Assembly (NCBI GenBank): GCA_018873245.2
Contig: JAEMBT020000009.1
Location: 15,247,794 to 15,311,793, forward strand
DNA length: 64,000 nucleotides
From: Archegozetes longisetosus
Taxonomy: Eukaryota; Arthropoda; Arachnida; Sarcoptiformes; Trhypochthoniidae
Direction of reading: 5' to 3'
Below the pieces are notes generated by a model. The model did no database searches, was not told the origin of the DNA, and saw only the letters and a list, made by a program, of their open reading frames with translations. This document shows, one piece after another, positions 26,179 through 39,200 of this stretch. Positions within the stretch are counted from its first letter, which is position 1; every line of letters begins with the position of its first letter. The translations under genes and the position numbers were made by a program.

Positions 26179-27966
26179 TTCTTTGACTGATTGACTCAGA
26201 GCCACTCACATACTTCTTCTGATGGCAATATCATCCAAAACATTGAGTGGTCATCACAAGTGACTCACCAAAATTTCGATTTGCCTCCACTTCACGTAAC
26301 ACTTGACTAATTCTGGAGGATTGGTTCGAAGTGAGATAAGAGTGGGATATGGAGTAAAGAGGAGTAAATAGAGAAATGAAGGGAATTATAGTATAGTGTA
26401 GTATATGTATGACAGGATACGATACAGTACTATACTATACAATACTATACTATACCATATTATCCTATACTATGCTATACCATATTATTCTATGTTCTGA
26501 CTAATGAGATACATACAATCTCTATTGTATCTCTTCTTCCCATCCTTTTTACCATCTCTAATCACTACTACAGGCTGTATTGTTACTACAAATCCCTCGA
26601 ATATTCCATATTTGAAAGTTATATTTCTTTTGAGATAATATTCTTGAATTTGACTATGATTGTATATTTTTTGTATATTTTTTGTTTTCAATATATTTTA
26701 TCGAATATTTCATAAATCCATGTTAATAATCAATATAAATAAGTGGACAGATCATAAAATCTCAGATTCAAAATCTGTTTTCCATTTAAATTAAAGTTGA
26801 AAATGGATTAGGACTTGGAATAAGTCTAGTTATCAAACCTGATTCATTCGACTAACACTAATGTCAATTGAAAATGAATCAATGCAAGGCTGCAATTCAT
26901 GTCTAAAAGAATATATTGAATTCTAACGGATGTGCAATAAAAGAGTCGTTGGTATGAAGAACACTTAGAAGACTTTTTTCAATTATCTATCTTTCAAGTT
27001 CTGATTGCAATTCTGCGATCAACTAATTTATAGAATCATCTCATTGCAGATCTTGTGTTTGCCTGAAGCATATCAATACGTAATCTAACCTAAAATAACA
27101 TGACATAAGATAACATAAGCCAAGAATTTTCATACCATATATAATAAGATTCAGGAAATACTCTAATTATTTTTGGCTTTAGTATTAAACTTGTTGCGAA
27201 TCATACTTAGGATACATCTTAAGTTATATCATCTAATCTTAATTTAACGCAGATATGAAAGTGACTTTCACGCTAAGCTCAATATCGTAATAAAGTTAAT
27301 TAAAACGATTTTAGAGTTAATAGCAATGCTTTTATGAGATTGTGTTTTACAGACAATTCTCCTAATTATTAGTTCAAATGGTAGCTAATTAAGACTAAGT
27401 TACAAGTTGGCAATTATATACTGAACAACAGTCATAATAACAATCATAAAGCGATTGCTATTATTGCGTTTTTTATTATATCTCATTAATTAATAACTTA
27501 CAGGAATGAAAAAAGTTCGACCCAGATATTGAGCATTTGTTATCAGCACTAATGATCGAGTGCATAAACTTATAGAAAGTAAAGTTTCGTAAAGTTAGTG
27601 CAGAATGATTTATTATTATAGTTGATTGCATAATAACATTGTTATAGTGCGTAAATGCATAAAACTAAAGTGCAATCAACAGTTATATTAAGAAGAAGTA
27701 CTATTAGCTACTATTAGTCTTTATAAACACAGTAAGTGTATAGAGTAACTATATAAAAACAACATGATTGTTTTGTTTAACTTACTAAGTAAATACTTGT
27801 CTAATGAACTTTTATTTTTAAATGCCTACTAAATTATCTAATCTTCAGCTTAAGGCATTCGTCAATTTTCATATTAACATAAATCCGATGGGAAAATATC
27901 TACTCATTTCAGGACTATGTATTTACGTCAATGAATATTCCATATGTATAGAGTATTGCGTCTCGA

Positions 27967-28058
27967 AGAATATTCTGTATGAGGCGAACATTCTATATGA
28001 GGCGAATGTTCTGTATGAGAAGAATATTCTGTATGTGGAGAATATTCCGTCCCACGAA
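27967..28058. repeat. About 20-bp minisatellite
   Basis: Tandem copies of GAATATTCTGTATGAGGCGA. Because the unit is close to 21 bp, one frame shows a repeated N-I-L-Y-E-A peptide; nothing else supports a gene. Confidence 0.8.
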
Positions 28059-28555
28059 TATTCTGAATTAAAATTGTTAATACTAACTGATCAAATGCCT
28101 ACACCTTTGGGAATATTAAATCGAAGTCTACTCATACAAATCATACATTCGCCATCAATTTAAGTATCAGTCAAATTTTCATGTATACTCTATTTTTTAC
28201 TCTTAATGCAAATATGAGTTGAATCTAAGAGCTTTTGAAAATCTCCTATCAGCCGATTATATGGCTTTACAAAAAAATCTTTTACCAATTCATACCAATT
28301 TTTGATGATATGAATAGTGAATATTTTGAAGATATATCTTTACAAGCATTTCTCAACAACTAGTATCTCAAATTAGATTCCAATAGCATAAGATGTTAAA
28401 AAGTCAAGTTGCTGTTTTTCAAGATTGTTTCTACATGCATTTACTGCATGCATTATTACTATGTATTTATTGCTTATTTATGGATTTGATTTGTCTTCAA
28501 ATTTTCATAAATTTATATCTCAATACAGCCTGAAACAAAGTTCGTTGCTCTAACA

Positions 28556-28578
28556 GGGGAGGAAAGGGAAGGGAAGGG
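28556..28578 (+). other. G-quadruplex-type motif
   Basis: Four G runs of three or more with short loops (GGGG, then three GGG runs separated by AA), part of a GGGAA tandem tract. It fits the G3+N1-7 pattern and is rare in such AT-rich DNA. Any role is unknown. Confidence 0.5.
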
Positions 28579-29227
28579 AAGCAAAAGAAAATACAGTTCT
28601 CAGAACTCTCATAATTTATAGGCAGTCAAAAGCTCATCTATTTTATAAAACAAACTTATCTGTAATTTTTCAAAAATCTTGAAAATTTTCTCATGATTTG
28701 AATTTTGTTCATCGTATAAATGAGATTATTCCAAAATTAGTTAAATAACATAGTTAAGTTTCATCATAGTATAAATTTATAGCGTTTAGATGATTATTCG
28801 ATGAAAATTCTATTTTTTTCAAAATAGCCAAATACAAGGTATGAATTTGCGATTTGTTGGGGGAGTAATAGGGAGATGCATCTTTACACTAACCTAGTAC
28901 TTGAAGATGAAAATATGAATAGAAATTGCTAAAGTTCAGAGCATGTTATAAGAGCTAAGTGATGAAATGCTAACATAAATGAAAAGATGAATATTTACTT
29001 AGAGAATCATAAAATTCAGGTATCTCACTAAAGATAAAAATAAACAAATTTCTGTTTTCGTTCTTATGTCAATAAATACTGTTTGAATGAAAGAAGATTA
29101 TGAAATCCCTATTATTCAACTAACTTTCCTATTTATAATAATAGCTTTTTCTAGAATTTGAATTTTAAATAAGTGTTTAAAGGCTTACAGTCGAAACACT
29201 TTTAAGTTATTATATGAATTCTGAATT

Positions 29228-29338
29228 TTTAGGATATATCTTATAATAATTCTTAAGGCGATTCTTACAATAATTCTTACGATATTTCTTACGATAATCC
29301 TTAATACAATTCTTGAGATAAATCTTAATATAATTTTT
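29228..29338. repeat. 16-18-bp diverged tandem repeat
   Basis: Repeated ATTCTTACGATAATTCTTA-like text of irregular length. Confidence 0.7.
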
Positions 29339-30233
29339 TAATAATTATTAAGATAACTGATTTAGTGAGCATAACCTCGAACTCCTAATTGACACTCCGC
29401 ACAAACCCGTCAGGAGTAGAACTTGAATTCGGAAATCGATTCAATGATCAATACTCCTATTTAAGCTGATCACTATTGCAATGCCTCAGCTTAGCTTCAA
29501 TACTTGTTCAAATCTATGGAGTGTTATATGATAGATAATTGAAATTTCAATTTTCAGCTCGAGTAAAAATGGGTTAAGTTTTGTGTCGAACTATCAATAA
29601 ATTCCATATTAACCTATCATCGATTAGCTTAAAGCAATAAAAAGGTTAATTGAAAAATTTGAGAAGTTAGATCATTTAAGCTATTCTCCTATCGTAAAAA
29701 CAGCTTAACTTAATCGTCAAAAAACTAAATCGCTTTTTATTTTATATTATATCATACAATTGAATTACTGTTCAGTCATTATCTAATATGATATCTCAGA
29801 TACTATTCATTTCTAACAACAAATATCTTTCGACACTTCAGCTCTAAATCAGATCTAATAATAATCGAGTGAAGGGTTATTTGCTGAAAACAAAACAGAA
29901 TTAAAACAGAATTAAAACAGAAATTTCAAATTATTATTATTTATAACTACTTTTATTGTATTTGAACTCCAAAGTCAACCAATATTTAGAATTAGTCAAA
30001 TATATCACATATTTTGTTATTGATTGAAGACTAGTTAAAAATCGTGTTCACATTCAATGATTTGAAGACTCTGACAATGAGTATAAAATCATATTTATAT
30101 GCATTTAAATCAGATTATATGCATTTAAATCATATCATATGCATTTAAGTTACATTTACGCATAACTCAAACTCTAAAGTGATGTTCAAAATGATGTATA
30201 CTTTCTATTCCTTTGATTTATATCTGATTTGAT

Positions 30234-33200
30234 TTAATGATTTATATCTTCTCTGCCTTTCATTAACAATCCGAACATAACTAGTGAAAGTAATTTATCG
30301 AATCCATCCATTGTTGATCTCTGTATCCATTTAGGTATTGTTGTGCGTGCCTAAAGATATTTAATAATGTTTAGTATATTTACAACTATAGCCACAATTC
30401 TTATATTTAGACTCTTCTGAAAGTCTAACACCAATTTTTTGCATCATTGTTGGCGCGCTTTGCACCTTATGTAAAGCGCTCGCCAACAGTAATTTCATAC
30501 CTCATCGGTGGACTTTCAGGACAGAGGCATAGATATGATTAGCATAGATTTTAAAGAATTTAACCAATAAATGGAAATGAAAGGATGTATATACCTGACT
30601 GAAGCCGAGTCTTTGTAAGATATAATCGACACCATAAGGCTCTATGTTCTTTCCGGCCCATGAAAGCAGTCTAACTGTAGGCTCCAAATGCCATACCTGT
30701 CAAAACCAATAATTAATTCAATTAAAACTCATTAACTTAACAGAAAAACAGAAATCATTTCAGCCGACATCTCAATCAAATCCTTACTTGACAAACGAAT
30801 TCTCTCCAATCCCTTGGCATGACTTCCATCTGTTCAGACACTTTATGACTACGTTCAGCACTTGGTGAATGAGTTTTTGAATAATTAGTTTCTTTTTCCA
30901 TAATGTAGGAATTGATCAGTTCATGAAGAAAGAAATAGGCCTCTGCATCAACGGCTACGAAGATATGGTCATCGAAGTCAGACACAAAAGTGCAGTCGAC
31001 CACAGGCTTTGAGTCAGATTGAGTGGGAGTGACGGGTCCCTGTAAGTGCTCTGTCTTCAGCTCCAATTGCATACTTGGAAATGCAAATATTACTTCTTGT
31101 GTGTGATGAAAATCTCCACTAGTCTTCGGACTTGAAGATGTTCTCCTGTCGCGCACTTGAGGTGATGGGAAGTATTCTGTCGAAGGCATCGGTGTCCCGA
31201 ATATGTCCAACTCGGTGACAGCTGGAAACCTGTCGACGTCATCGATTTCACTGGCACTGAATGCGTAGTGAAACCATTCATGCATATGACGAAACTGTGG
31301 TGGAAACATTACATTACGCGATATTTTGCAAACTGTTGCCATTGTCTTCCTTAGACTTTGTTCACTACAGTTCCGGCCCAATAGAAACGACAAGTTCTGA
31401 ACGACATGAGTGTCAATACTTCCAGTTTCGTTGACAATGTTTTGGGCTTCAGTTGCGAATGATATGGAAGGCTGTTTGAGACTGAAAGCTCCCCAAGACT
31501 TGGACCGAAAATTGATTCCATAGAAACAAGCCAAAGATATATTCTGTGCCCTAAGCTCTACAGTCCCGCCTAGTATTGTCCCGTAAATTGGCAGTGGATT
31601 CGGTAATGTTGACAAATGAACGCCCGATACCAAACGCAACACTTTCTGCCAATGCCTATGATGTCGAGCCTCTGTTGTCAGCGAAACATTATCTGCTTGT
31701 TGTCCAACATTCAGTTGAGGCGAACCACTGCTCACACTCTGAGTCCTGTTCTTCGACGAAGTTCTCCCTTTCAATGACTGGCGATTAAATGACTTTGGTT
31801 GAAGTGATGAGAAGACACGTTTACTGCTGTGGAACTGTTGAGAGAAGAATTCTTCGAGTTTAGAGACTATTTTGATGAGGTCAGGTGTGGTTGATTTAGA
31901 GATTAAAATTTGCATTTGATCCCAATTGAGGACTCCATGAATGAATATAAGTGCAGGTCTTTTGGTTGGATGATAGGCATTGTCATAGTTTTTGCTCAAA
32001 TCTACTCTCCACTCGTCTCTAAGAGTTATATCTAAATCACTAACTCTCAACATCATTATACTGGTCCCCATATAATCGATTCTCTTCTCAAGTGTATGCA
32101 AACTACAATTGAGAGTGTGCTCTGGTTCGTGTCCCCGATTCTCCTTCACACACAACTCTGTACTTATTTGACTCAGTTCAATGATTCCACCGACAATGCC
32201 TCCTCTGGCGTCAAGCGTAGACCCATCGAGTGCCAAACCTATTTTAAAGCTTTTATGACCATTGGAATCGATGAAAATTCTGCCATCTGATCGTAGACCT
32301 CTTGTTAACCAACTAGTATTGCCCATAACATTGCCCATATTCATCGTTATATTCAATTTTGATAAATTAACTGAAAACAACACCAGTGTCTCCCATGGAT
32401 TGTTTGCACTAACTATTGGTCGAGGTTGACTTCCGATCGAGTGCGCAATCTTCTTACGACTTCCTACCTCGTGTAGATTAAGTCTTAGTCCGTCTCTATT
32501 ACCAGCTGACTCTTGACGCGTGAATAGTTTATTTGGCTTTATATTTGTCTCTTCAGAACTACTATCAGATAAATCCTTGGAATCGCATTCAGTGTCTTCT
32601 TTTTTCTTCTTCTTCTTCTTCTTCTTCTTCTTGATCGCTAAATATCGCGCTAATAGTTTGGTCGCCGATAAACATTCGTTTCCAAATAGATTTTCGATAC
32701 CAGGCTTTAGGAAAAGCCAATATCTCATTCAATCGTCTCATATCATACTTGAAAGAAGCAGAACCGATATCACATGTAGCAGAAAACCGAATACTTTGTA
32801 TCATAGAATCCGAAATCAATGCTTTACGACTTCTAGAAATGTTGATTTTGACGAACTCGACCTGAAGGCTCAACGAGTCTTTTCGATCAGAGTATGACAT
32901 CGATGAAGTTGAACTATTGGTCGATTCAGTTCCAGTTGTTTTTTTTGTCCTCCATATGGATGGAAAATATACAATGAAAAGTCTGCCAAACATCCTGTAA
33001 CACTCAGACCTCCGGATGAGTGACTTTGAGCCCAGGATTCACTCGAATGCTTTTCATATGTTTTTGAGCTATGCTTCGAGTATTTCGGTGGTGAACACTG
33101 ACCAGACTGTAACTCGTCTTCTGAACGCTTTGATGAAAAAACTAAATCAATTGAAGGCAAATGAAGCAGACATTCAACTCTTGAAACTGGAAGACAACAG

Positions 33201-36200
33201 AAGCGAACAACAGTTGGCTGAACGTGAAAGTAAACGATCACATCGACTGGAAATGAAGCATAAGATGCGTATTGTGCCGGTGCTGATGACATCAGGTTCT
33301 CATTATCTCCAAATACATTGGGCGCTGTGGTAGAAGTAGGCGTTTTTGGTGGTGCTGTTATGGGTATCGGTTCGAGAGCTTGTTCTAAAAAGTCTAATAT
33401 ATTCGGACTGATTAGAGTTTCATCTGGAATGCTGTGTAGTGTCATCCATGCCAATAGTGTCGCTCTCTTCAATCCACCCCTCTTTGAGATATGACCACTT
33501 TGTTGACTATTACTTCCTGTGTCTAATTCGTTGCTCCTCTGGTCTCCTGTTGACTTCCCAGATCTCTCTCCCATCTGAGAACTATCTTCAGTTGTCGTTT
33601 TTGAGTTATAATGTAGTTTAATGTCTAAACCAGGGATTAAGAATACAGTCGAGTCTGAAGTCTGTCCACTCAAATGGGTCTGATGTTTGAGTCGAGACGA
33701 AGAAATGTTAGGTTTGAGAGCGCCACTTGATGTAGTTTTGGCCAAACGACTGCTCGAACGAGACTTATTTATGTGATTCGGAGATAACAGCGAATCATTG
33801 GCTCCGCCTGAGAAACTACGCTCTTTCTGCATTTTCTTCATCTCTTCATCTCTCACTTGATCTTTCGTATGTAAAACACATTTTCCACTATTGAAAAATA
33901 TTTTCACGTCCAACTCGAAGTCAATATTAGGTTCGACTTGATATCCCTGTTTAGCAGCCAAACCACTGGATCGTTCACCCATTGACGAACTTATGCTTTC
34001 CTCATATTCACTGGTAAGACTTCCTTGTTTCTTCAAATCAGATGAACTGTCATACACAACAAACCAATCAATACACAACTTATCAATTCATATATTAATC
34101 TATCACTATATTTACCTTTTACTTCCTGTCGTGATCTTTGGTATTTGAAATTCTGATGTGGAACTCGATGACTGCTCGAGAGTCAGTGCACTTTCACTAC
34201 TGCTTTGAGATCCACTTATCAAAGATGCTGAATCTGAACTGATGTGTTTTACGGGAGAATCTAAATTCACTTTATTTCGCTTTGGAATAGGAATACTGGC
34301 AGAGGTTCTAATAAATAATTTTTCAATTAGTAAAACTAAATTTGACTTTAATTTGATAGATCTAAAAAACAGTATTTACTTAAGTTTAGGTAAGCCATCG
34401 ACCACATCAGGTGAACTAGTCTTCAATGGAGACACAGGCGATGGCTGTCCCGAATAATCATTTTCATCATATTTTTCTGATTCATCGTAAGAATACAACG
34501 AAGTGCTGAACATTTTGCCGCCAACTGATAGCTTGTCTTTGAAAGAAGATTGTCTGACACTTGGTCTGCGAAGCTTTTTGATGACATCACGTCTAAAATT
34601 ATTGAAGACAGCAGCCTCGAGCTCATGCAGTCGTTGTACTTCTTGCTCAATAGTGCTATGACTAGCACCTAATTGTCTCAAATCGTTGATGATCTTTGCC
34701 TGTTCATTCAACTCTTTCTCTATAATACGCGATCGCTTTTTGTTGTCCAGTGACAGATCTTTAAAAACAGAAGACCCTCTCCTCAATTGGACGCCAGGCT
34801 CGATCTCATGATTACAACTCGTCGACTGTTTCTCATGAGGCGTTTGATCTCCACTAACACTTCCATAATCAACAGTATCAATGTCTGGCTCATCTTCGTC
34901 TTCATCACCAGCTAAAGCAGTCATAGTCTTAAACAAAGCAGAGAAATGTTTGCCAATACTGGTATCGACATGAATATCGAAACCTTCCATTTTCCACGAA
35001 ACATTCAAAAGCCATTTAGCATCACTAGTGCTTTGATGTGAAGTTATAGTTCGAGAACATATCTCATAAGTTCCTTCAGAAACGACACATAAGTTTCTGA
35101 TGGTAGGATCACTGCTATCAGGCTTCCAATCATCAAGTGATGTTTCAAAATCATCAGCGAATCGTATACACAATCCCGTGAATTGGGCTTTACTAACAAG
35201 TGAGCCACGAGAACAGGCAGAGATTTGAGTGTTTTCAAGAGTGACAACCATTGCATCCTTCAGATCAGAGTCATATAACTTGTTTTGATTTAGTGCTGAT
35301 ATTGAGGGACTGGTTATTGGAAGACATGCCCCCAAATCATCGACTGTAAGCTGAAGAAAAAGTGTTCCCAATGTTTGGGAACCTATTTGGGTGATTGGTT
35401 GGACTTTACCTAAGACTTGTTGAGTGGCTATGACTACTTCTGAATTAAGATTAGATCGTTGTTCATTCCAATACTCGTAGGCATTCTTATAGTTGAGCCA
35501 AACCAGTACCGCTTTATCTAAGGCTAATGGCTGTATATATACTAGAGGTCTGTGTAATGTTATCAGAACTGCTTCTTTATCTTCCCAGTCTGTATTAGTC
35601 ACCATTTCATCCTGAAGAGCATTTCTCATACTTATTCTTGTCTTGAAATAAGCCAACTGTTGAAACTCTGGTTCTGCCTCTTCGAACATAGCGTTTCTGA
35701 TGAGTTGACCTAAAGCTACGTTCAACTCGACTTGAAGTTTGACGAAGAGTTTTAAATTCAAATCTTTAGTGGACATATTCTGAACACGATTGGATAATTG
35801 CAATTCCATTGAGCCAGTTTCTAGTCTAACAGCATTGTTGGTAGGAGTCGTAGCCGTTATCTGAATTCCTTTCAATCTAAGATGCAATGAAAACAGGACA
35901 TAACGCGATCGACGCTTATCTCTACTCGACAGTATCTCTTCATCAATGATCTTAGCATCAGATCCCGACATCTTCTGTACCACTTCATTCACTTCTTTCA
36001 TGAAAACTTTTTGCACCAGAAGCAGGTGATTGAGCAGATCGGTGGTCAGGCTGTGTTCAAAGGAGCCGATATCAGCGGTCGCATTCAGATAACTGCCTTT
36101 TCTCAATACAATTCCTTCAGCAAATGACTCAGAACGTGAAGCAGCAGCTGTCCCTTTCTTCACATCTTCCATATACTCAGCGGTCACATGAATTTGAGGC

Positions 36201-39200
36201 AAATCGACATTTGCAGAGGAGGGCAGATTAGCTTCTGAGGGCAATACTTTGGTGTTAAAACTCAGAGTGTGTTGATGTACATCAATAACAAATTTAGCTT
36301 TACTTCCTGTGATACCATTACTGGTCACTCGTCCGATTTGGTACTGAGCCCGAAGGGATGGCAATAGAGAAGCACCAATTGTAAAACTATCTAAAATAAC
36401 ACTAAATTGAACCACTATTGGTTTAATCAGTTGCTGTTTTGGCTGTTGTTCGGTCTGAGCCGCTGTTGTGCTATCAGTACATGTCTCTTCGGCATAAATA
36501 CGTGGTGTTTGCATATATTGCTGGCCAACAAAGGAAGACGTCATCGTTTCTGAATCCACTTGTTGTCGCGATAGTCTTGATGGCTGTCGCGACGATCGTA
36601 ATTCTTGTAAAGTAGTTGAAAGCTGACGACTGGATCGAGTCATCATTCCATGTAAAGCAACCGGATGTTGAGGAATGTCTATCACTATTGGACCTATCGT
36701 TAGAAGAGCTGAATTCGTGTCTTTTCCCTTTTTATTCTGACAAGAAATCAAAGTTTGAGACTTCCCAACAGTCATCTTAACGACCAATTGCTGACTGGGA
36801 GGCATTTCTTCCAACAACGAAATAGTTGTTTGTCCTAATTGTCCATTCAATGAAGACTCGAACCATCTCTTGGGTAAAGATCCGCGACATTTCTGTTTAT
36901 GAGTTACACTAACATGAAAAGCAGATAACTCTCCTTCAAGTTTGAGACTACTAAGCATAGCCACCAGCCCAACACGTCTTATTCTGCAGACACCGAATAT
37001 GACAATAGGAGTGCATTCGCGTTGCATCAAAGCATTGGTAAAATTTTTCAGTTGATCGCTCGACACTATATTGGTCGTCGACTTCCTATGAGTTTGACTG
37101 ACAACATTCGGTATTTTGTTGTTTTTAGGTTCTTGTCCAGCAGACGGTGTACTTGACTCTTCCATTTCAATCGAATGATCTCTTAACGGTTCATATCTTC
37201 CCGAGCCCTTATATTCCTGGTCATCGATTTGAATCTTCGTTTCAGACACTACTGGAATGGTTTGTGTTATAGAACTAACGCGTTCGGGTCTCGATCTGAC
37301 TGTCTTTGTTTCAGGTTTGGTCTCATACAGGTCTAACAAATAAAACATAGTTTTCCAACATTTCGGTTGTATGACTGGTTCTATTGACTTTATTGGTTCT
37401 TCAACAAGTGTCACATCGGAATCTGAGTCTTCCGGCATGGTGATTGCAACTTCTTCCTTGTCTTTATGCATCTGTTCACCCAATTGTTCAGTTTTATAGC
37501 TAGAACTGGAAGGCGTACGACTCGGTGTATCAGTTTCAGAGTTTCTTAACTTAATTTTATTCAAATGAAGATTGTCTTGAAATGATTGAACTCTATTTGA
37601 TTTCATTTCAAGTCTGGTTTCCTTAACATTTTCGTACATAGCTGTGAACTGATGTAAAAGACGAAGAAGTGGTAAATTGACGCGTTGAACTATTTGATTG
37701 ACATCAACACTAAAATTGGTTAAAGTTGTCGTTTGGTTCATGCCTTCGGGTCCAACGATTACTATCGAACAAACTTTTCTATCATTAACAAAATTGCTGT
37801 CTTGTCGCGAAGCTTCGGTTTTATCAAAATCTTTAACTTTTCTTAAATCCAACTCAACGCTGAAACCGTCACAAACGAAAGCAGAAGTGTCTAAATTGCT
37901 ATCAACTTGAAGGTGAGTCTTAAATGGAGACGAGTCTGTCATGAAGTTAACGACTGGTATCCTATTGGGCGAAAGTAAACGCGAAGGGCTTCTGCTTCTA
38001 TTGGGAGAATTTCTGTTCTCAGACTCAACAATATCAATCTTAAACAACTTAATTGAGCCACAGATTGAGACTTTAGTGCCGAATTGACCGAATTCAAGAG
38101 ACGCGCCGTTATTTTCTTCATCTAATGAAATATTTAAGGAAGAGATGAATGGGTGAAAGATTTCTCTGACATCACCCATTTGTGCGACAGTAGGCAAAAA
38201 GGAGACATCAGGAGCTGTCAGGTTCTGATTATGTATTTTGTTGCTATTTTCGTGATCAATACTATTGGCAGAGGTAAGTGTATTGATCTTCGAATCCTGA
38301 TCTAGTAGAGGGGCTGATGGCTTGCGCAAAGAGTTGGTCAAATTGGTCACATTCTTCATATAATCCTGCTGCCTAGCCATCCACCAGTAAAGATTTTCTT
38401 CCCCATAATTATCATGACCCTGACACTCATTATCAGCAACTAAGAACTGGTCTTCAAGTAAGACATTAGGATCACTACTGGTGAGACTAGACTTGAGACT
38501 GAGCTGACTTTCTTCGCGTTTGACTAAACGCGAAGCACTATTTTGACTGTTGGGGGAGAAGAGAAACTCATAGGCCTTATTAACACTGCTTCCAATGGTC
38601 TCCAAGGGAGCTGTAAGAAGAGGTGGAATTGCAATACTAGCTCTTGAAGAGCGAGGAAAATAACCTGGAAGTACACTTAGCTTACGTTTTGGCGGAACTG
38701 ATCCACCGCTCACATGGAGACACTCCTCATTCTGATCATCTAATATCTGACTTTTATTAACTGCTACTTTGTCACTATTCTCTCTCGAACTGATCTCGAA
38801 CTGCTTCACTTCACTTTCAGCTGTCAACAGTTTAGTCGTTTCGTCATTGTCCTCGGTTTCATCTCCAGAATCACTTTCCATTGACATTTGTTTAGATCTT
38901 TCTTCAAGAAGAACTCGAAGCGGATGTTTATCGCCTTTTCTTAAGCGTAGATTTTGTTGGATGAATAATGGCATATATAACGCGTTTTTCCACTGCCGAC
39001 ACAACGCAACAATACCTCTTTGTAAGTCAACCAAACATGGAAGTGTCTCCAGTTTGAAATTAGCTTCAAATTCATCACTACTTGCTATAGATTTGAAGTA
39101 TCGACGAAGAGCTGTTACCAGTTGACACGACGGGTCGTCTTGTAGTGATTTGGCTAATGGTGTGAACAGACGAGATAAATGTTTGCTTTGAGGAGGAATG

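Larger units (their letters stand above)
24485..30233. other. Intergenic AT-rich DNA with minisatellites
   Basis: No convincing gene. Open frames at 24431-24613, 25260-25505, 26485-26691 and 27822-28163 are low in complexity or are made by the tandem repeats they cross. The stretch holds the tandem arrays listed separately, a TTAGG-like tract, a long (GA)n, one G-quadruplex motif and, at the right end, a candidate polyadenylation signal for BLTP1 (minus-strand AATAAA at 29957-29952, about 280 bases past the stop). Confidence 0.6.

Noticed and set aside
26005-26205. Ser/Leu/Val-repeat ORF
   Set aside because: Translation of a (GA)n microsatellite. The same applies to the frames at 8443, 14737 and 61511.
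27822-28163. 113-codon frame with repeated N-I-L-Y-E-A
   Set aside because: The peptide repeat comes from a minisatellite of about 21 bp; flanks are low-complexity and there are no splice or promoter signals.
33016-33333. 105-codon plus-strand frame and other plus-strand frames between 31.5 and 44.9 kb
   Set aside because: They are antisense to well-supported BLTP1 exons.
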